Positions 28,123 to 36,192 of a stretch of 64,000 nucleotides of DNA are shown here, one piece after another. Within the stretch, counting starts at the first letter, position 1; the number at the start of each line of letters is the position of its first letter. The notes below the pieces were generated by a model, which made no database searches, was not told the DNA's origin, and saw only the letters and a list, made by a program, of their open reading frames with translations. Where the stretch lies: assembly GCF_020179605.1 (NCBI RefSeq), contig NZ_JAINZO010000002.1, positions 1,488,001 to 1,552,000 of the forward strand, written 5' to 3'. Source of the DNA: Geomonas agri (lineage in GTDB: Bacteria > Desulfobacterota > Desulfuromonadia > Geobacterales > Geobacteraceae). The position numbers and the translations under genes are program-made.

Positions 28123-28637
28123 TGCTTTCCTCCCGAGGTTGGATAGCCGCCGTCGCGCCACTCGGGGAGCCCTCCCTCGAAGACATAGACCGAGCCGTAG
28201 CCGGCCTTGATCAGGAGCTTGCCCAACTCCATGCTGTCGTGGCAGGAAAAACCGTTGCAGTAGGCGATGATGACGGAGTCCTTAGCGACCCCTTTCAACT
28301 GTGGCGTCGCCTGGCGGCTCGCTTCCTCAAGCGGCAGGGAACGCGCTCCAGCGATGTGCTCCTTGGCGAAGCTCGTGGCGCTCCTGGCGTCCACCAACAC
28401 CGCCTGCCCCGAGTCGTGCAGTTCCTTCACCTGCGCCAAGGCGATCGGCATGGGAAGCGCCTCCGCCTGCTGGGCCCCCTGAGCCACCTGCTGGGAAACC
28501 GGCGCCGCCTGTCCTGCGGGGGCGCCGCGCCAGGCATCGGCAAGGAGAGTCCTGTTCCAGGCGATGCCGAGCAGCGCCGAGATGAATACGATGACCGCCA
28601 TCTCCAGGAAGGTTGTGAGCCAGCTTTTGTGTGTCAT
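28119..28637 (-). CDS. Membrane-anchored rhodanese-like protein
   Basis: An N-terminal membrane helix (FLEMAVIVFISALLGIAW) and an Ala/Gln-rich linker lead to a C-terminal rhodanese domain: VLVDARSATSFAKEHIAGA, then active-site loop IIAYCNGFSCHDS with the catalytic Cys, and VFEGGLPEWRDGGYP. The domain probably faces the periplasm. I start at ATG 28637 (MTHKSWLTTF), though no good ribosome site precedes it; a GTG at 28688 would add 17 Pro/Ala-rich residues. It is coupled to the following MauE-like gene. Sulfur transfer or thiol relay is likely; the partner is unknown. Confidence 0.8.
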   Translation of the reverse strand: MTHKSWLTTFLEMAVIVFISALLGIAWNRTLLADAWRGAPAGQAAPVSQQVAQGAQQAEALPMPIALAQVKELHDSGQAVLVDARSATSFAKEHIAGARSLPLEEASRQATPQLKGVAKDSVIIAYCNGFSCHDSMELGKLLIKAGYGSVYVFEGGLPEWRDGGYPTSGGKQ

Positions 28638-28767
28638 GTGGGAGCCCGGGTGCGAGGGAGGTGCGGCCGGCGCTGCCTGCGGCGGCACTTCCGGTTGTAA
28701 TGATCAACACCAGTGAGATGTTACGCAAAAGCGGCGCCCGGGTCAATGGGCGCCGCTTCGGGGGATA

Positions 28768-29202
28768 CTAGAACCGTTCGGGGGGGTAGATGTCGTGCTC
28801 CTCCAGCCAGTGGGCGGCGCGGTCGGTGAGGAAGGCTTCGCGGATCGCGTGAAAACGCTCCTGCTCCTCGGGGTAGAAGGCGAGGATCTCGTGCAGCCTG
28901 CCGTGGGACTGTTTGCCGCTGAAGGCCCGCGTCAGCATATCCTTGAGCCCTTCGTTGGTGAGCCGCTGGATGAAGGCGTGCACCAGTTGGCGCTCCTGCC
29001 CGTAGTCGAAGGGGGGGATCTCGAGGAAGCGCTCCTCCTGGGAGGCCACCTCCTCCCAAAAATTCTCGTCCTCGTACTCGGCGGGGACGGAGAATACCTC
29101 GCCGGTCTCGCGGTCCAAAAAGTAAACTAAATCCGGATCGCCGTTCTCGAAGGCCTCCATCAGGTCCTCCCAGACGATCTCCAGGTTGCGCAGTGCGTGC
29201 AT
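28768..29202 (-). CDS. UPF0158-family protein
   Basis: A 144-aa acidic soluble protein. Its start pattern LEIVWEDLMEAFENGDPDLV, followed by YFLDRETGEVFSVP and the C-terminal AHWLEEHDIYP, matches the UPF0158 family, whose function is unknown. The length is typical. It stands alone; no conserved partner is evident here. Confidence 0.8.
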   Translation of the reverse strand: MHALRNLEIVWEDLMEAFENGDPDLVYFLDRETGEVFSVPAEYEDENFWEEVASQEERFLEIPPFDYGQERQLVHAFIQRLTNEGLKDMLTRAFSGKQSHGRLHEILAFYPEEQERFHAIREAFLTDRAAHWLEEHDIYPPERF

Positions 29203-29270
29203 CGATACCTCTTAGCAACAGGTTAAGGTCAAGGTTGAGGTCGAGTGGAGATGCACCCGTGCCTGTTTCC

Positions 29271-29299
29271 TTTACCAAGTCCGTATTTTTGTATATATT
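29271..29299 (+). promoter_or_regulatory. Candidate promoter of lpxH, implying a leaderless mRNA
   Basis: TTTACC (29271-29276), 17-nt spacer, TATATT (29294-29299). The ATG of lpxH begins 6 nt after the -10 box, so transcription would start at or next to the start codon. No ribosome site is present upstream. Confidence 0.6.
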
Positions 29300-29305
29300 G
29301 CGCGA

Positions 29306-30019
29306 ATGCGCAAGATTTTCATCGCCGACGCCCACCTGAGGAACCCGCAGGACCGGAACTACCGGGCCCTGGTCCGTTTTCTGGACACGCTTCCCGCCGA
29401 CACCGACACCCTCTACCTTCTGGGGGACATCTTCGAGTTCTGGATTGGCAACCCGCGGCCCGTGTACGGTCACTACGGCGAGATCGTGGACTGTCTGAAG
29501 CGGGTGAGGGCGCGCGGGGTGCGCATCGTCTACTTCGAGGGGAACCACGACTTCCACCTGGGGGGCTTCTTCAGAAACGAGCTGCAGGCCGAGGTTTACG
29601 CCGGCGGCGCCGAACTGGAGATTGACGGCAAGAAGGTCTGCCTGTGCCACGGTGACCAGGTCAACCGCGCCGATCACCGCTACCGGGCCTGGCGCTTCCT
29701 GCTGCGCAGTCCCCTGGTCAAGGCGCTGGTACCGGTGTTCCCGCGCCGGCTGGCCGACCGGATCGCGGTCAGGTTGTCGCTGCGCTCCAGCCGCCAGCAC
29801 GTCTCGCGCAAGAGCCGCTGGGATTACCGGAGCATCCTGTCACGCTTCGCTCGAGAGCGCTTCGTGGCCGGGTGCGACCTGATCGTCACCGGACACTTCC
29901 ATCTCCCGATGGAAGTACGGGAAGGGGAGCGGGTCTTCATTGCCCTCGGCGACTGGATCACCGACTACTCCTACGCCCAGTGGACCGAACAGGGGATCAC
30001 CCTGGAGCGCTTCGACTAG
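29306..30019 (+). CDS. lpxH: UDP-2,3-diacylglucosamine pyrophosphatase (LpxH)
   Basis: A 237-aa calcineurin-fold metallophosphoesterase of lipid A synthesis, acting at the inner face of the cytoplasmic membrane. The metal ligands are visible in order: FIADAHL (D8, H10), LLGDIFEFW, EGNHDFH, CHGDQVN, VTGHFHLP. The length equals E. coli LpxH (240 aa). No other start or ribosome site fits; a promoter sits directly on the ATG. Its 3' end overlaps the converging YkgJ-like gene by 4 nt. Confidence 0.92.
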   Translation: MRKIFIADAHLRNPQDRNYRALVRFLDTLPADTDTLYLLGDIFEFWIGNPRPVYGHYGEIVDCLKRVRARGVRIVYFEGNHDFHLGGFFRNELQAEVYAGGAELEIDGKKVCLCHGDQVNRADHRYRAWRFLLRSPLVKALVPVFPRRLADRIAVRLSLRSSRQHVSRKSRWDYRSILSRFARERFVAGCDLIVTGHFHLPMEVREGERVFIALGDWITDYSYAQWTEQGITLERFD

Positions 30020-30252
30020 TCGGGGCGCAACCCGAACAGCCCGAGGTAGTTATCCACCCGTTCCGGTAACGTCGGTGCCGCGATGCGCGCGCAGATCTCG
30101 TCCGGACGGTAGCCGCGGCACACGGCCGGGCGCTCTTCGTAGATCAGGCAGCGCTGCTCACCGGAGAGGTGGCGGCACGGCTCTCCCACCTTCTTTCCCA
30201 AGGCGCTGATGTCCGGCGCGACGCAGCACGTCCCGCATCCTGAACAATCCAT
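30016..30252 (-). CDS. YkgJ-family cysteine-cluster protein
   Basis: A 78-aa protein starting MDCSGCGTCCVAP, then PCRHL, RCLIYEERPAVCRGY. Eight Cys in the YkgJ/CxxCxxCC pattern probably bind an Fe-S cluster or zinc. Function unknown. ATG 30252 has AGGTG upstream; a GTG two codons earlier is the alternative. It ends within the lpxH stop region and is followed at 16 bp from upstream by the penicillin-binding protein gene. Confidence 0.85.
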   Translation of the reverse strand: MDCSGCGTCCVAPDISALGKKVGEPCRHLSGEQRCLIYEERPAVCRGYRPDEICARIAAPTLPERVDNYLGLFGLRPD

Positions 30253-30274
30253 TTTCACCTGCCCGGAAAAACGG

Positions 30275-31612
30275 TTACCTGAAAAAGGCCTCTAACGCCT
30301 GTTCGCCCACCGAGGTCGCCTTGATGCGCCACTTGTTCTCGTTGATGACCAGCGCTGCCAGGGCGATCTGCGGATCCTCCATCGGCGCGTAGGCCGCGAA
30401 CCAGCTGTAGTGCCCGGCGGGGTCGGAGCCATCGATGGAGCCGGTCTTGGCCGCGATGCGTACCGAGGCGAGCATCCGTCTCCCGCGGCGATCGTGGAAG
30501 GCGCGCCGCGAGGTGCCGCTCTCCACTGTGGTGGCGAGCATGTGCGCCAGGTTGCTGGCGGTCTGCGGTGTCATCACCGTGCGCAGCACCTGGGGCTTCA
30601 GGGAGAACACCACGTTCCCCTTGGCGTCCCTGATCTCGCTGGCAAGCGACGGGGCCATCATCACCCCGCCGTTGGCCACCGTGGCCATGATGGCGGCGGC
30701 GTGGAAGGGAGAGATTTTCACCTCGCGGTTCAAGCCGGCGCCCATGCGCATCAGCTCGTCGACGGTACCCGGGACGGGGGCCGTGCTGGCAAGGATCGGC
30801 GAACCGGGGACGATGGGCTGGTTGAAGCCGTACCTCCCCGCGTATAACAGCAGCGGATCGCGCCCGACCACCTCGCCGGCGAGCCGGCCGTACACCGGGT
30901 TGACCGATTTGCCCATGGCAAGCGACAGCGGCATCTGCTGGTTGCCGCGGCCGGGGCGCACGCGCCAGTACTTCGGGCTCTCCGAGGTGAGCTTGCCGTT
31001 AAAAGCGAACATGGTGTCCGGCCCCACCTTTTTCTCTTCCAGTGCCGCCGTGGCGGTGACTATCTTGAACAGCGACGCCATGGGGTAGAGGTGGTAGTTG
31101 GCGCCCTTTTCCCAGCCCGGCTGGGAGGCGGAATGCGAGACGGCGGCGAGGATACGACCGGTCTTGGGCTCGAGGGCGACGAAGAGGCCGTAGGGGACCT
31201 TGTAGTCGGTGAAGAGTTTCTCGATCTTCCTCTGCACCTCTTCATCGATACCGTAGGTCACCTGGCCGCCCTGCGGCAGGGGGGCGGTTAACTTGCCGCC
31301 CTGCACCTTGGCGTTCGAGTAGGCGTCGGCGGCGAGCTTGAAGGCGCTGCCCTGGTCCAGTTTGGAGAGGGAGACGGCGGCCTGTACTTCGGTTGCCGGC
31401 GCCGTTTTGGCGCGGGGAGACCCCAGGAGGGAGATCAGTGGGTAGGAGGCAAGTAAGAGCGCGATGGCGGGCAGGATGACCCTGAGCCGCTTCTTCTGGG
31501 GCTTGGTCTCCTCGATCTGCCGAAGGAATACGTTGCGCCCGTCATCGGCCTTTGCCTTGCGGAGTCGTCTGCTGCGTTTTTTTACTTTGTCGATGTCTTT
31601 TAAATCTTGCAT
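30275..31612 (-). CDS. Penicillin-binding transpeptidase (small, single-anchor)
   Basis: A 445-aa protein with a basic N-terminus, one membrane anchor (VILPAIALLLASYPLISLLG, about 45-64) and a periplasmic transpeptidase domain. Catalytic motifs: SLFK (SxxK, in PMASLFKIVTA), SVN (SxN, in MGKSVNPVYG) and KTG (in AAKTGSIDG). There is no glycosyltransferase domain and no large dimerisation domain, so it is shorter than classic class B PBPs such as FtsI. It probably cross-links peptidoglycan or acts in a specialised step; the sequence does not say which. Confidence 0.88.
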   Translation of the reverse strand: MQDLKDIDKVKKRSRRLRKAKADDGRNVFLRQIEETKPQKKRLRVILPAIALLLASYPLISLLGSPRAKTAPATEVQAAVSLSKLDQGSAFKLAADAYSNAKVQGGKLTAPLPQGGQVTYGIDEEVQRKIEKLFTDYKVPYGLFVALEPKTGRILAAVSHSASQPGWEKGANYHLYPMASLFKIVTATAALEEKKVGPDTMFAFNGKLTSESPKYWRVRPGRGNQQMPLSLAMGKSVNPVYGRLAGEVVGRDPLLLYAGRYGFNQPIVPGSPILASTAPVPGTVDELMRMGAGLNREVKISPFHAAAIMATVANGGVMMAPSLASEIRDAKGNVVFSLKPQVLRTVMTPQTASNLAHMLATTVESGTSRRAFHDRRGRRMLASVRIAAKTGSIDGSDPAGHYSWFAAYAPMEDPQIALAALVINENKWRIKATSVGEQALEAFFR

Positions 31613-31645
31613 ATCCCGCTTCTGGCCGTCTGTTTAATCGGGCCA

Positions 31646-32989
31646 CTATATGTCAACTGTGTCCCCTTTGTCAACGCCGGGGGGGCGCATTTCGGGGAAG
31701 GCAAGATCCTTCAGGGTGACCCCTCCCAGGGCGACCGTGACCGCCTGTTCCGACTGGGCCAAAAGCCCCTCGGCCAGCTCCTCACCGGAGATGGCGGCTG
31801 AGGCGCCGCGCCTTCTCAGCGAGAGCAGCACGTCCGCGATCGAAACCTGGTCCAGGTCGCGTGCCGGGTAGTAATTGCCGCGCCCCTCGCCGGCCATGAC
31901 GACGAAGCCTTGGTCGCGCAAATGTTCCAGCGTGTTGCGCACGATGCGCAGGGGGACGCCGAGTTTTGCCGCCAGGTGGTTTTCGCCCCACGCGGGCTCG
32001 CCGCGATAGAAGGCGTCCGCTATGTGCCGCAGTGCTGCCAGCGCCACCAGTTCCTGCAGTTCGTGGCTGATGTCCCGGCCCCGGATGTCGCGCCGGAAGG
32101 TGCCCCGGCTCTGGTGTGCCGCGACTACCTCCATGCCGAACAGTACGATGATCCAGCTCACGTAGATCCAGACCATCAGGATGGGGAGCGCCGCCAGCGT
32201 GCCGTAGATGGCGTTGTAGTTGCCGGCACCTACCTGGAAGTGGATATAGCCCCACTGGGCGAACTGCCAGAGCGTGCCGGAGAGGACCGCGCCGATCAGC
32301 GCCGAGTCAAAGCGCACGCGCGTGTTGGGCATGAAAACGTAGAGCAGGAAGATGGCGATCCAGACCACGAGGTAGGGGGTGAGTCCCAGGGTGAACAGGA
32401 ACAGGTCCCCCAGGTAGGTCCACTCCATGATCCAGGTGGTGAGCCATTTACTGGAGAGGGTGGTGGTGATACTAGTTGCGGCCAAAAGGAGCAGCGGCGC
32501 GCTGACCAGCACGCTCAGGTAGTCGCTGAACTTGCGGTAGAAGGTGCGTGTCTCCGGTACGCCCCAGATCACGTTGAAGGCGTCCTCGATGCTGCCGAGC
32601 ATGCTGATGGCGGTGAACAAGAGCGCCGCAAGGCCGATGGCGCCCACCGAACTCATGTTGGTGTTGCCGATGTAGGAGATGACCCGGTCCACAACCTCCT
32701 CGTTCCCGGCGGTAACCTGCTTCAGGATCAGGGGCACCAGCCGGTTTTGCGCGCCCAGCCCCTTGAGCACCGAGAAGGCGAGGGCGAGTAGCGGCACCAG
32801 GGACAACAGCGTGGTGAAGGAGAGGGCCGTGGCGCGCAACAGGGCGTTGTTGGCCATGAAGTTGGAGAAGGCGAAGCTGGCGAACTGCAAAAGACTGAGC
32901 CCCTTCCCCTTCCAACCGCCGACGGCCGCCGGGTCGTACTGCCAGATGAGGCCGGCGGAGAATTTCTTGCTGCCGTTACTGTCGTTCAT
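31646..32989 (-). CDS. YihY/BrkB-family membrane protein with C-terminal winged helix
   Basis: A 447-aa protein. Residues about 35-300 hold six membrane segments with the family pattern (RATALSFTTLLSLVPLLAL, FTAISMLGSIEDAFNVIWG, LPILMVWIYVSWIIVLFGME). The C-terminal 140 residues look like a winged-helix/Rrf2-like module (LGVPLRIVRNTLEHLRDQGF, YYPARDLDQVSIADVLLSL). The family was once called ribonuclease BN but that activity is not theirs. Function unknown. ATG has no strong ribosome site but matches the family N-terminus. Confidence 0.88.
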   Translation of the reverse strand: MNDSNGSKKFSAGLIWQYDPAAVGGWKGKGLSLLQFASFAFSNFMANNALLRATALSFTTLLSLVPLLALAFSVLKGLGAQNRLVPLILKQVTAGNEEVVDRVISYIGNTNMSSVGAIGLAALLFTAISMLGSIEDAFNVIWGVPETRTFYRKFSDYLSVLVSAPLLLLAATSITTTLSSKWLTTWIMEWTYLGDLFLFTLGLTPYLVVWIAIFLLYVFMPNTRVRFDSALIGAVLSGTLWQFAQWGYIHFQVGAGNYNAIYGTLAALPILMVWIYVSWIIVLFGMEVVAAHQSRGTFRRDIRGRDISHELQELVALAALRHIADAFYRGEPAWGENHLAAKLGVPLRIVRNTLEHLRDQGFVVMAGEGRGNYYPARDLDQVSIADVLLSLRRRGASAAISGEELAEGLLAQSEQAVTVALGGVTLKDLAFPEMRPPGVDKGDTVDI

Positions 32990-33092
32990 GCTGTAGCACC
33001 GCTGCTGCTGGCGGCACGTCCCCTGCCGGGACTGCGCCGGAAAAAGATCAGTTGGGAGCCTCCTCCAGTTGCGGGTGGGGGAGGATGAACAA

Positions 33093-33118
33093 AAAAGCCC
33101 ACCTGGTGGTGGGCTTTT
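33093..33118 (-). terminator. Terminator after the ytxH-like gene
   Basis: A perfect 11-bp stem, AAAAGCCCACC / GGTGGGCTTTT, 4-nt loop, with a T tract on the minus strand, 22 nt past the stop at 33140. Confidence 0.85.
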
Positions 33119-33139
33119 CGGAAGTGGGGGACATGGCGC

Positions 33140-33451
33140 TTAGACCTGGGTTTTCTTCTCCCGTTCCCGCTCCATCGCCTCCTTGCCGGCCTCTATGGCC
33201 GAGGAGATGATGTTCTTCTTCTCCAGCACCAGGTCCTTGCCATCCTCGTAGCTGGACCTGATCTTGTCCTGCGCCTCGCTGGCGTATTCCTTGATCTTGT
33301 CCACCGCGTCGTCGGCGAGATCCTTGATCTTGCCGCGCAGCTCTTCACCGGTGTTCGGCGCGAGCAGCAGGGCTGCCCCTATCCCGACGGCAGCACCGGC
33401 CAGGAAGGAAAGCAGCATGGTACCGGTCCCGATATCTTTATCTTTTGACAT
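33140..33451 (-). CDS. YtxH-domain protein
   Basis: A 103-aa protein with one N-terminal membrane helix containing the YtxH pattern (LLSFLAGAAVGIGAALLLAP, then NTGEELRGKIKD) and a charged amphipathic/coiled-coil tail. Family members are small envelope or stress-related proteins without a known biochemical role. It is 4 nt downstream of the DUF948 gene, so both form an operon, a common pairing for these families. Confidence 0.9.
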   Translation of the reverse strand: MSKDKDIGTGTMLLSFLAGAAVGIGAALLLAPNTGEELRGKIKDLADDAVDKIKEYASEAQDKIRSSYEDGKDLVLEKKNIISSAIEAGKEAMEREREKKTQV

Positions 33452-33455
33452 GGCG

Positions 33456-33851
33456 TCACCCCCTAATTTTGGATTTGATTATTCTATCAGCAATATACTT
33501 GCCCGCAACCTTGGCCCCCGTAATCCAGACCGGAGCGTTGGCCACAATCTCAGTGGCGATGCCTAATACCTTGTTGATCATGCGAATGTTGTGTCCGGCG
33601 TGACCGAGCTCGCTCAAAAGCATGTTCACGCCGTCGGCATTGGCGGCCGCGGCGCCGGTTACTACCTGCACGTCGGACACCGTGTCACGCAGTTCCTTGA
33701 CCAGGGGCGTCACTTCCTTTTGCAGCAGGTCGGCAGCGCCTTGCAGGGCCAGTGCCGCCTTCTTTAGTTCAGTGAGGACCGGGATAAGACACAGCGCCAG
33801 TATCACGAGAGAAAGCGCCGTCACTGCCGAGGTTATCTGTAGAAAAAGCAT
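33456..33851 (-). CDS. DUF948-type membrane protein
   Basis: A 131-aa protein. Residues about 3-27 form a membrane helix (ITSAVTALSLVILALCLIPV), followed by a heptad-rich helix (TELKKAALALQGAADLLQKE, VKELRDTVSDVQ) typical of DUF948. The C-terminus ends in a basic segment. Unknown function, probably an inner-membrane anchored coiled coil, acting with the YtxH protein encoded directly downstream. Confidence 0.82.
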   Translation of the reverse strand: MLFLQITSAVTALSLVILALCLIPVLTELKKAALALQGAADLLQKEVTPLVKELRDTVSDVQVVTGAAAANADGVNMLLSELGHAGHNIRMINKVLGIATEIVANAPVWITGAKVAGKYIADRIIKSKIRG

Positions 33852-33959
33852 GCGATCCTCCTGGTGCTACCCGAACTGGTTTGGCAAAGAGTTGAAAACA
33901 GGGAGGGGTAAAAAGGTCGGGGAGGCCGCACAGGGCCTCCCCGATTCGCTGCAGGAGTG

Positions 33960-34853
33960 TTACTTCTTTACCGGCTTGGCGGCCGGTTTGGCCGGAGCGG
34001 CCGGTTTGGCCGGAGCAGCCGGCTTGGCCGGGGCTGCTGCCGGGGCCGGAGCGGCTGCGTCACCCCAACGGTTCAGGTCGTGGGCGATGCTGTGGCACTC
34101 GCCGCATTTCGGGAACTTCGCCATAATGGCGGCAGGGTGCGGCTTGACGTGGCACTGGGTGCACTGCGGCACCATCTTGTGCTTGGCCTGGTGGCAGTAG
34201 ACGCAGGCAAGCTTGCTGTGTTTAGCGGTGCTGGAGGTCAGCAGCTTGAACGCCTTGCTGTGGCAGGCGGCGCACATCTTCGACGGGGTGTCGGACTTGT
34301 AGGTCACGTCAGCCGGCTTGTGGGCCTGGTGGCAGACCTTGCAATCTTTGGCGGTCATGTCGTTGGCGTGCGGCTTATGGCACTGGGTGCAGTCCGGAAT
34401 GCGGCCGTGGACGTTGTGGCAGAAGGAGCAGTTGAGGGCGGTGTGCTTGCTCTTGAAGGCGCGCAGCTGCTCGATCTGGCCGGTGTGGCAGGTCAGGCAC
34501 GGATCGGTGACGTTGTTGCCGAACTTGATGACCTTCGGAGTATGGGGGTTGGAGTGGCAGCCGAGGCAGCCCTGGAGCTTGTAGTGCGGCTTGCCTTCGT
34601 GGCACTGGCTGCACTGCGGGATCGGCTTCTTAACCTTGGGCGGGTGCCCGACGTGACAGTCCTGGCAGGTCACCTCGGTCTTGTGCTTGCCGCCGGCCGC
34701 TGCGATGTCCTTGGGCGGCTGCTCATGGCACTTCACGCAGTCCGCGCTGGTCAGCACCGCCGTAGGTTGTGCAGGACCGGCAGCGGCAGCGGTTCCCACG
34801 AATGCGAACAGCGCCAGGGCCGATACAAGGTTGAAAAGTTTTGCTACTCTCAT
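33960..34853 (-). CDS. Periplasmic 12-haem c-type cytochrome
   Basis: A 297-aa protein with a signal peptide (LVSALALFAFVGTAAAA) and twelve CxxCH sites in about 240 residues: CVKCH, CQDCH, CSQCH, CLGCH, CLTCH, CSFCH, CTQCH, CKVCH, CAACH, CVYCH, CTQCH, CGECH. Many additional His follow at NPH, KPH and AHK positions for bis-His ligation. It should carry electrons in the periplasm between menaquinol-oxidising complexes and outer-membrane conduits. The last 40 residues are a Pro/Ala/Lys repeat (APAKPA units), an unusual flexible tail. I cannot match it to a named Geobacter cytochrome. Confidence 0.93.
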   Translation of the reverse strand: MRVAKLFNLVSALALFAFVGTAAAAGPAQPTAVLTSADCVKCHEQPPKDIAAAGGKHKTEVTCQDCHVGHPPKVKKPIPQCSQCHEGKPHYKLQGCLGCHSNPHTPKVIKFGNNVTDPCLTCHTGQIEQLRAFKSKHTALNCSFCHNVHGRIPDCTQCHKPHANDMTAKDCKVCHQAHKPADVTYKSDTPSKMCAACHSKAFKLLTSSTAKHSKLACVYCHQAKHKMVPQCTQCHVKPHPAAIMAKFPKCGECHSIAHDLNRWGDAAAPAPAAAPAKPAAPAKPAAPAKPAAKPVKK

Positions 34854-34899
34854 TGCCCCCTCCTTGGTATTAAAACAGAGTTAATTTTAAGCATGGATT

Positions 34900-34927
34900 T
34901 ATATAACGTCTTGAGGTGAATTGTCAA
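34900..34927 (-). promoter_or_regulatory. Sigma-70 promoter of the cytochrome gene
   Basis: TTGACA (minus, 34927-34922), 16-nt spacer, TATATA (34905-34900); leader about 40 nt. The remaining intergenic DNA to 35124 shows no gene. Confidence 0.72.
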
Positions 34928-35124
34928 GGGTTTAGGCACTAAAACAGCCCTCTTGATCAAGCATCGGCGCTGCACTAACTACAGTCCAACCTGATCGATT
35001 ACGGCGCAGGTACTATCGGGGGAAGCGGCGACAAAGAGAGAGGTGTGGATAAAGAAGCAGTGTAGCGAGTTTTTTATATTGGTTGTTGAACTGGGGTGGT
35101 GATATTGCTGCAGCGTCTGAGACG

Positions 35125-35153
35125 TGCGGCCTCCCCGGGAAGGGGAGGCCGCA
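35125..35153 (-). terminator. Hairpin after the solute-binding protein gene
   Basis: A perfect 12-bp stem TGCGGCCTCCCC / GGGGAGGCCGCA with a 5-nt loop, 8 nt after the stop at 35162. No T run follows. Confidence 0.6.
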
Positions 35154-35161
35154 GGGGGAGG

Positions 35162-35980
35162 CTACTTGTCAGCGGTGATCTTAAAGGTGCGCCTGAGCGG
35201 GGTTGCGGTCTTGGGGCCGAACCACTTCTCGAAGATCTTCTTGGCTTCGCCGTTTTTCTCCATCTCGAGCAGGGTCTTGTTCACGAAGGCGACGAAGTTC
35301 TTGTCGTCCTTCCTCATCCCCAGGCCGTAGGGCTCCTCGGAGATCTGCAGGTTGGGGATCTCGAACTTGTTCTTGTTGGGAGCCTTGCCCAGGATGCCGG
35401 CGAGAATGGACTCGTCGGTGGTGACAGCCGCCACCTTACCCTGCTGCAGCGCGAGGAACGCCTGCGGGTAGTCGTCGAAGGAGAGGACGGTGGCAGTGGG
35501 GATCGCCTTGGCCACGTTCTGCTCCGAGGTGGAGCCTTTGGCGGTGCCGATCTTCTTCCCTTCCAAGTCCTTGAGACTCTTCACGGCGCCCTTCTTGGTG
35601 ATGAACTTCTGGCCGGTCAGGAAGTAGGTGTGGCTGAAGTCGATCTGCTTGGCGCGCTCCGGGTTCTTGGTCATGGTGGCGGCGATGATGTCGATGTTGC
35701 CTTCCATGAGCTGCGGCATGCGGGAGGCCGAGGTGACCGGTTTGAGTTCCAGTTTCACGCCCAGTTTCTTCGCAATGTACTTGCAGAAGTCGATGTCGTA
35801 GCCCACGATCTCGCGGGTCTTCTCGTCGACGTAGCCAAACGGCGGCAGCGAATCCTTCACGCCGGCCACGAGGACCCCTTTCTTCTTGACCTCGGCCAGG
35901 GTGTCCCCGGCCGCAAGGGCGGCGTGAGCCATGATGCCTACCAGGGCGACAGCAGCAAACAGCGTCCACAGTTTCTTCAT
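35162..35980 (-). CDS. Periplasmic polar amino-acid-binding protein of an ABC transporter
   Basis: A 272-aa family 3 solute-binding protein with a signal peptide (MKKLWTLFAAVALVGIMAHA). The family signature GYDIDFCKYIAKKLGVKLEL is at about residue 60, with substrate-pocket segments SRMPQLMEGNIDII, TYFLTGQKF and GSTSEQNVAK. The pattern is closest to glutamate/aspartate- or glutamine-type receptors. It is downstream of an ATPase gene but no permease gene adjoins either. Confidence 0.9.
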   Translation of the reverse strand: MKKLWTLFAAVALVGIMAHAALAAGDTLAEVKKKGVLVAGVKDSLPPFGYVDEKTREIVGYDIDFCKYIAKKLGVKLELKPVTSASRMPQLMEGNIDIIAATMTKNPERAKQIDFSHTYFLTGQKFITKKGAVKSLKDLEGKKIGTAKGSTSEQNVAKAIPTATVLSFDDYPQAFLALQQGKVAAVTTDESILAGILGKAPNKNKFEIPNLQISEEPYGLGMRKDDKNFVAFVNKTLLEMEKNGEAKKIFEKWFGPKTATPLRRTFKITADK

Positions 35981-36011
35981 CAGTGTTCCTCCTTTTGAAT
36001 GAATAAAACCC

Positions 36012-36039
36012 GTTCAACGTTCAAGGTTCAACGTTCGAC
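36012..36039. repeat. 14-bp tandem repeat in the leader of the binding-protein gene
   Basis: On the minus strand the unit GAACGTTGAAC occurs twice, separated by CTT, with partial flanking copies. The core AACGTT is palindromic. It falls between the predicted promoter and the start of the binding-protein gene. Confidence 0.65.
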
Positions 36040-36057
36040 GGAGCGAAAGCGTACGGG

Positions 36058-36066
36058 ATTATACCA
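36058..36066 (-). promoter_or_regulatory. Extended -10 promoter of the binding-protein gene
   Basis: TGGTATAAT on the minus strand (36066-36058): a perfect TATAAT with the TGn extension and no good -35 box. Confidence 0.6.
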
Positions 36067-36192
36067 GAGTGACTTGTATCTGCATCCTTTCAGGCAAAAA
36101 AAGCAGGCAACACAAGTAAGCCTAACAGAGAACATGGATCTTCAGGTTGAGCTTGACCTCGAGCCATGAAGGTGGAACGGCCATTCTTGCCA

